In this document: positions 5,166-6,045 of the stretch, piece by piece
Numbering within the stretch: position 1 is the stretch's first letter
Layout of the letters: the number at the start of each line of letters is the position of its first letter
Assembly (NCBI GenBank): GCA_024645065.1
Contig: JAHEGP010000197.1
Location: 1-6,045 of the forward strand
Source of the DNA: Cellvibrionales bacterium
GTDB taxonomy: Bacteria > Pseudomonadota > Gammaproteobacteria > Pseudomonadales > JAHEGP01
DNA: 6,045 bases
Reading direction: 5' to 3'
Translations under genes and position numbers: made by a program
Notes under the pieces: model-generated
Told to the model about the DNA's origin: nothing
What the model saw: only the letters and a program-made list of their open reading frames with translations
Databases searched by the model: none

Positions 5166-6045
5166 TCACTCCTGCTCGCCCGGCTCCGGGGTAATAGTCG
5201 CCAACAACTGCCGCGCCTTGACCTGCTGGCCCGGCGCGATATTGATCGCTTCTACCACTCCGGAGATACCGGCCTTGAGTTGATGCTCCATTTTCATGGC
5301 TTCCAGCACGACCATGGTCTGGCCCCTGGCCACAGTATCACCGGCACCAACTAACACTTTAACAATAGCGCCATCCATCGATGCCACGAGCTCACCACTA
5401 CCTCCCGCAGCGCTGGCCTGTGCCGGCCGATGAGTCATATCGTCGAACCGGAAGTGCCCCCGCCCATCATCAATAAACAGTGTATCCCCGGCAAAAACGA
5501 ACTGACAGCGTTGCCGCAGCTTGTTATCGCTAACGACACAGTAGTGTTGGGCTGCGTGCAGCAAACACACTTCGCCATGCTGCTCCCCGCAATCAACCCG
5601 GATATTGCCTTCCCGCTCCAGCAGGTGCAGCTTGTACTGACGATCCTCGAAGCGCAATGTCAGATAGGCGTTGTTGGCCGCCGCGCTGCTCCAGCCCGAC
5701 GCGTCATGCTTACCGCGCTGATAATACAGCAGTGCCGCCCTCGCCAGGGTGTCGATGTCCGGTTGCCTGGCTTGCAGGCCGGAGTCGCCTGCAAAATGTT
5801 GCTCGATAAAAGCAGTCGTTACCGGACCGTCGATGAAGGCCGGGTGGCGCAAAATATTGTGCAGGAACAGCTTGTTATTGTTGACTCCCAGCAAACCGAT
5901 GTCCGCAAGCGCCGAAGCCGCTCGCCGCGCCGCTATTTGCCGCGTTTCCCCATAGCCGATTACCTTGGCCAACATCGGGTCGTAGTGTGAGCTCACCTGC
6001 TGCCCTGGTTGAATACCATGATCCACTCTAACACCAGCTCTATGC
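5166..6045 (-). CDS. Acyl-CoA carboxylase biotin-containing alpha subunit (geranyl-/methylcrotonyl-CoA type), C-terminal part; 5' end outside window
   Basis: The frame is open to the window edge, so the ATP-grasp part of the biotin carboxylase is missing; the GTG at 6026 is internal. Numbered from that GTG, residues 1 to about 75 are the end of the biotin carboxylase C-terminal domain. The preceding VR matches the catalytic Arg338 region of E. coli AccC, and HYDPMLAKVIGYG (14-26) matches its YYDSMIGKLICYG. Residues about 95-200 form the linker/BT region that binds the beta subunit. Residues about 211-280 are the biotinyl domain with LEAMKMEH; K245 (codon 5292-5294) is the biotinylation site. 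The complex carboxylates an alpha,beta-unsaturated acyl-CoA using bicarbonate and ATP. The adjacent atuA suggests an AtuF-like geranyl-CoA carboxylase; a LiuD-like methylcrotonyl-CoA carboxylase or another relative is also possible, since specificity lies in the beta subunit, which is not in the window. The stop is five bases before the atuA ATG. Confidence 0.9.
   Translation of the reverse strand, partial: HRAGVRVDHGIQPGQQVSSHYDPMLAKVIGYGETRQIAARRAASALADIGLLGVNNNKLFLHNILRHPAFIDGPVTTAFIEQHFAGDSGLQARQPDIDTLARAALLYYQRGKHDASGWSSAAANNAYLTLRFEDRQYKLHLLEREGNIRVDCGEQHGEVCLLHAAQHYCVVSDNKLRQRCQFVFAGDTLFIDDGRGHFRFDDMTHRPAQASAAGGSGELVASMDGAIVKVLVGAGDTVARGQTMVVLEAMKMEHQLKAGISGVVEAINIAPGQQVKARQLLATITPEPGEQE
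5169..5173 (-). promoter_or_regulatory. Shine-Dalgarno site of atuA inside the carboxylase 3' end
   Basis: AGGAG on the minus strand lies in the last codons of the carboxylase gene and eight bases before the ATG at 5160. It decides the start against the GTG at 5169, which would overlap the site itself. The carboxylase stop lies between the site and the ATG, suggesting translational coupling. Confidence 0.75.

Noticed and set aside
5430..5990. Open frame of 186 codons on the + strand opposite the carboxylase
   Set aside because: Shadow of the carboxylase gene; no family resemblance.

Overview
The window looks like ordinary chromosomal DNA of a moderately GC-rich gammaproteobacterium. RdgC, an FklB-type FKBP and a BarA/GacS-like hybrid kinase are typical of that class. 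An acyl-CoA carboxylase next to an AtuA homologue recalls Pseudomonas and the marine oligotrophic gammaproteobacteria (for example Halieaceae/Cellvibrionales). The family-level placement is an inference. No mobile element, CRISPR array, tRNA or rRNA is visible.

Layout. Positions 1-1133 (+) hold the 3' part of a hybrid sensor kinase: a degenerate receiver, an intact receiver and a C-terminal Hpt domain. Its upstream part lies outside the window. Positions 1134-1299 (+) are non-coding and unusually rich in GGA motifs, several in hairpin loops, and end in a strong intrinsic terminator. This is what a CsrA/RsmA-sequestering RNA (CsrB/RsmY/RsmZ type) looks like, and it is the most interesting part of the window. 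Next, on the minus strand, come rdgC (1345-2292) and fklB (2464-3084), separated by a 171-base spacer. Positions 3085-3357 hold the fklB promoter and a run of hairpins, one of which is the terminator of the operon to its right. Positions 3358-6045 (-) are the end of an operon for branched or terpenoid acyl-CoA catabolism: the C-terminal part of a biotin-containing acyl-CoA carboxylase alpha subunit (cut by the window edge), then an AtuA-family protein six bases downstream.

How the parts work together. BarA/GacS kinases act through the response regulator UvrY/GacA to switch on CsrB/Rsm RNAs, which titrate the translational regulator CsrA/RsmA. If the RNA call is right, the sensor and one output RNA of this circuit are adjacent here. 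The carboxylase and AtuA homologue probably act in one catabolic route; a geranyl-CoA or methylcrotonyl-CoA type substrate is likely but cannot be fixed from this part of the alpha subunit. RdgC and the FKBP are housekeeping functions with their own probable promoters.
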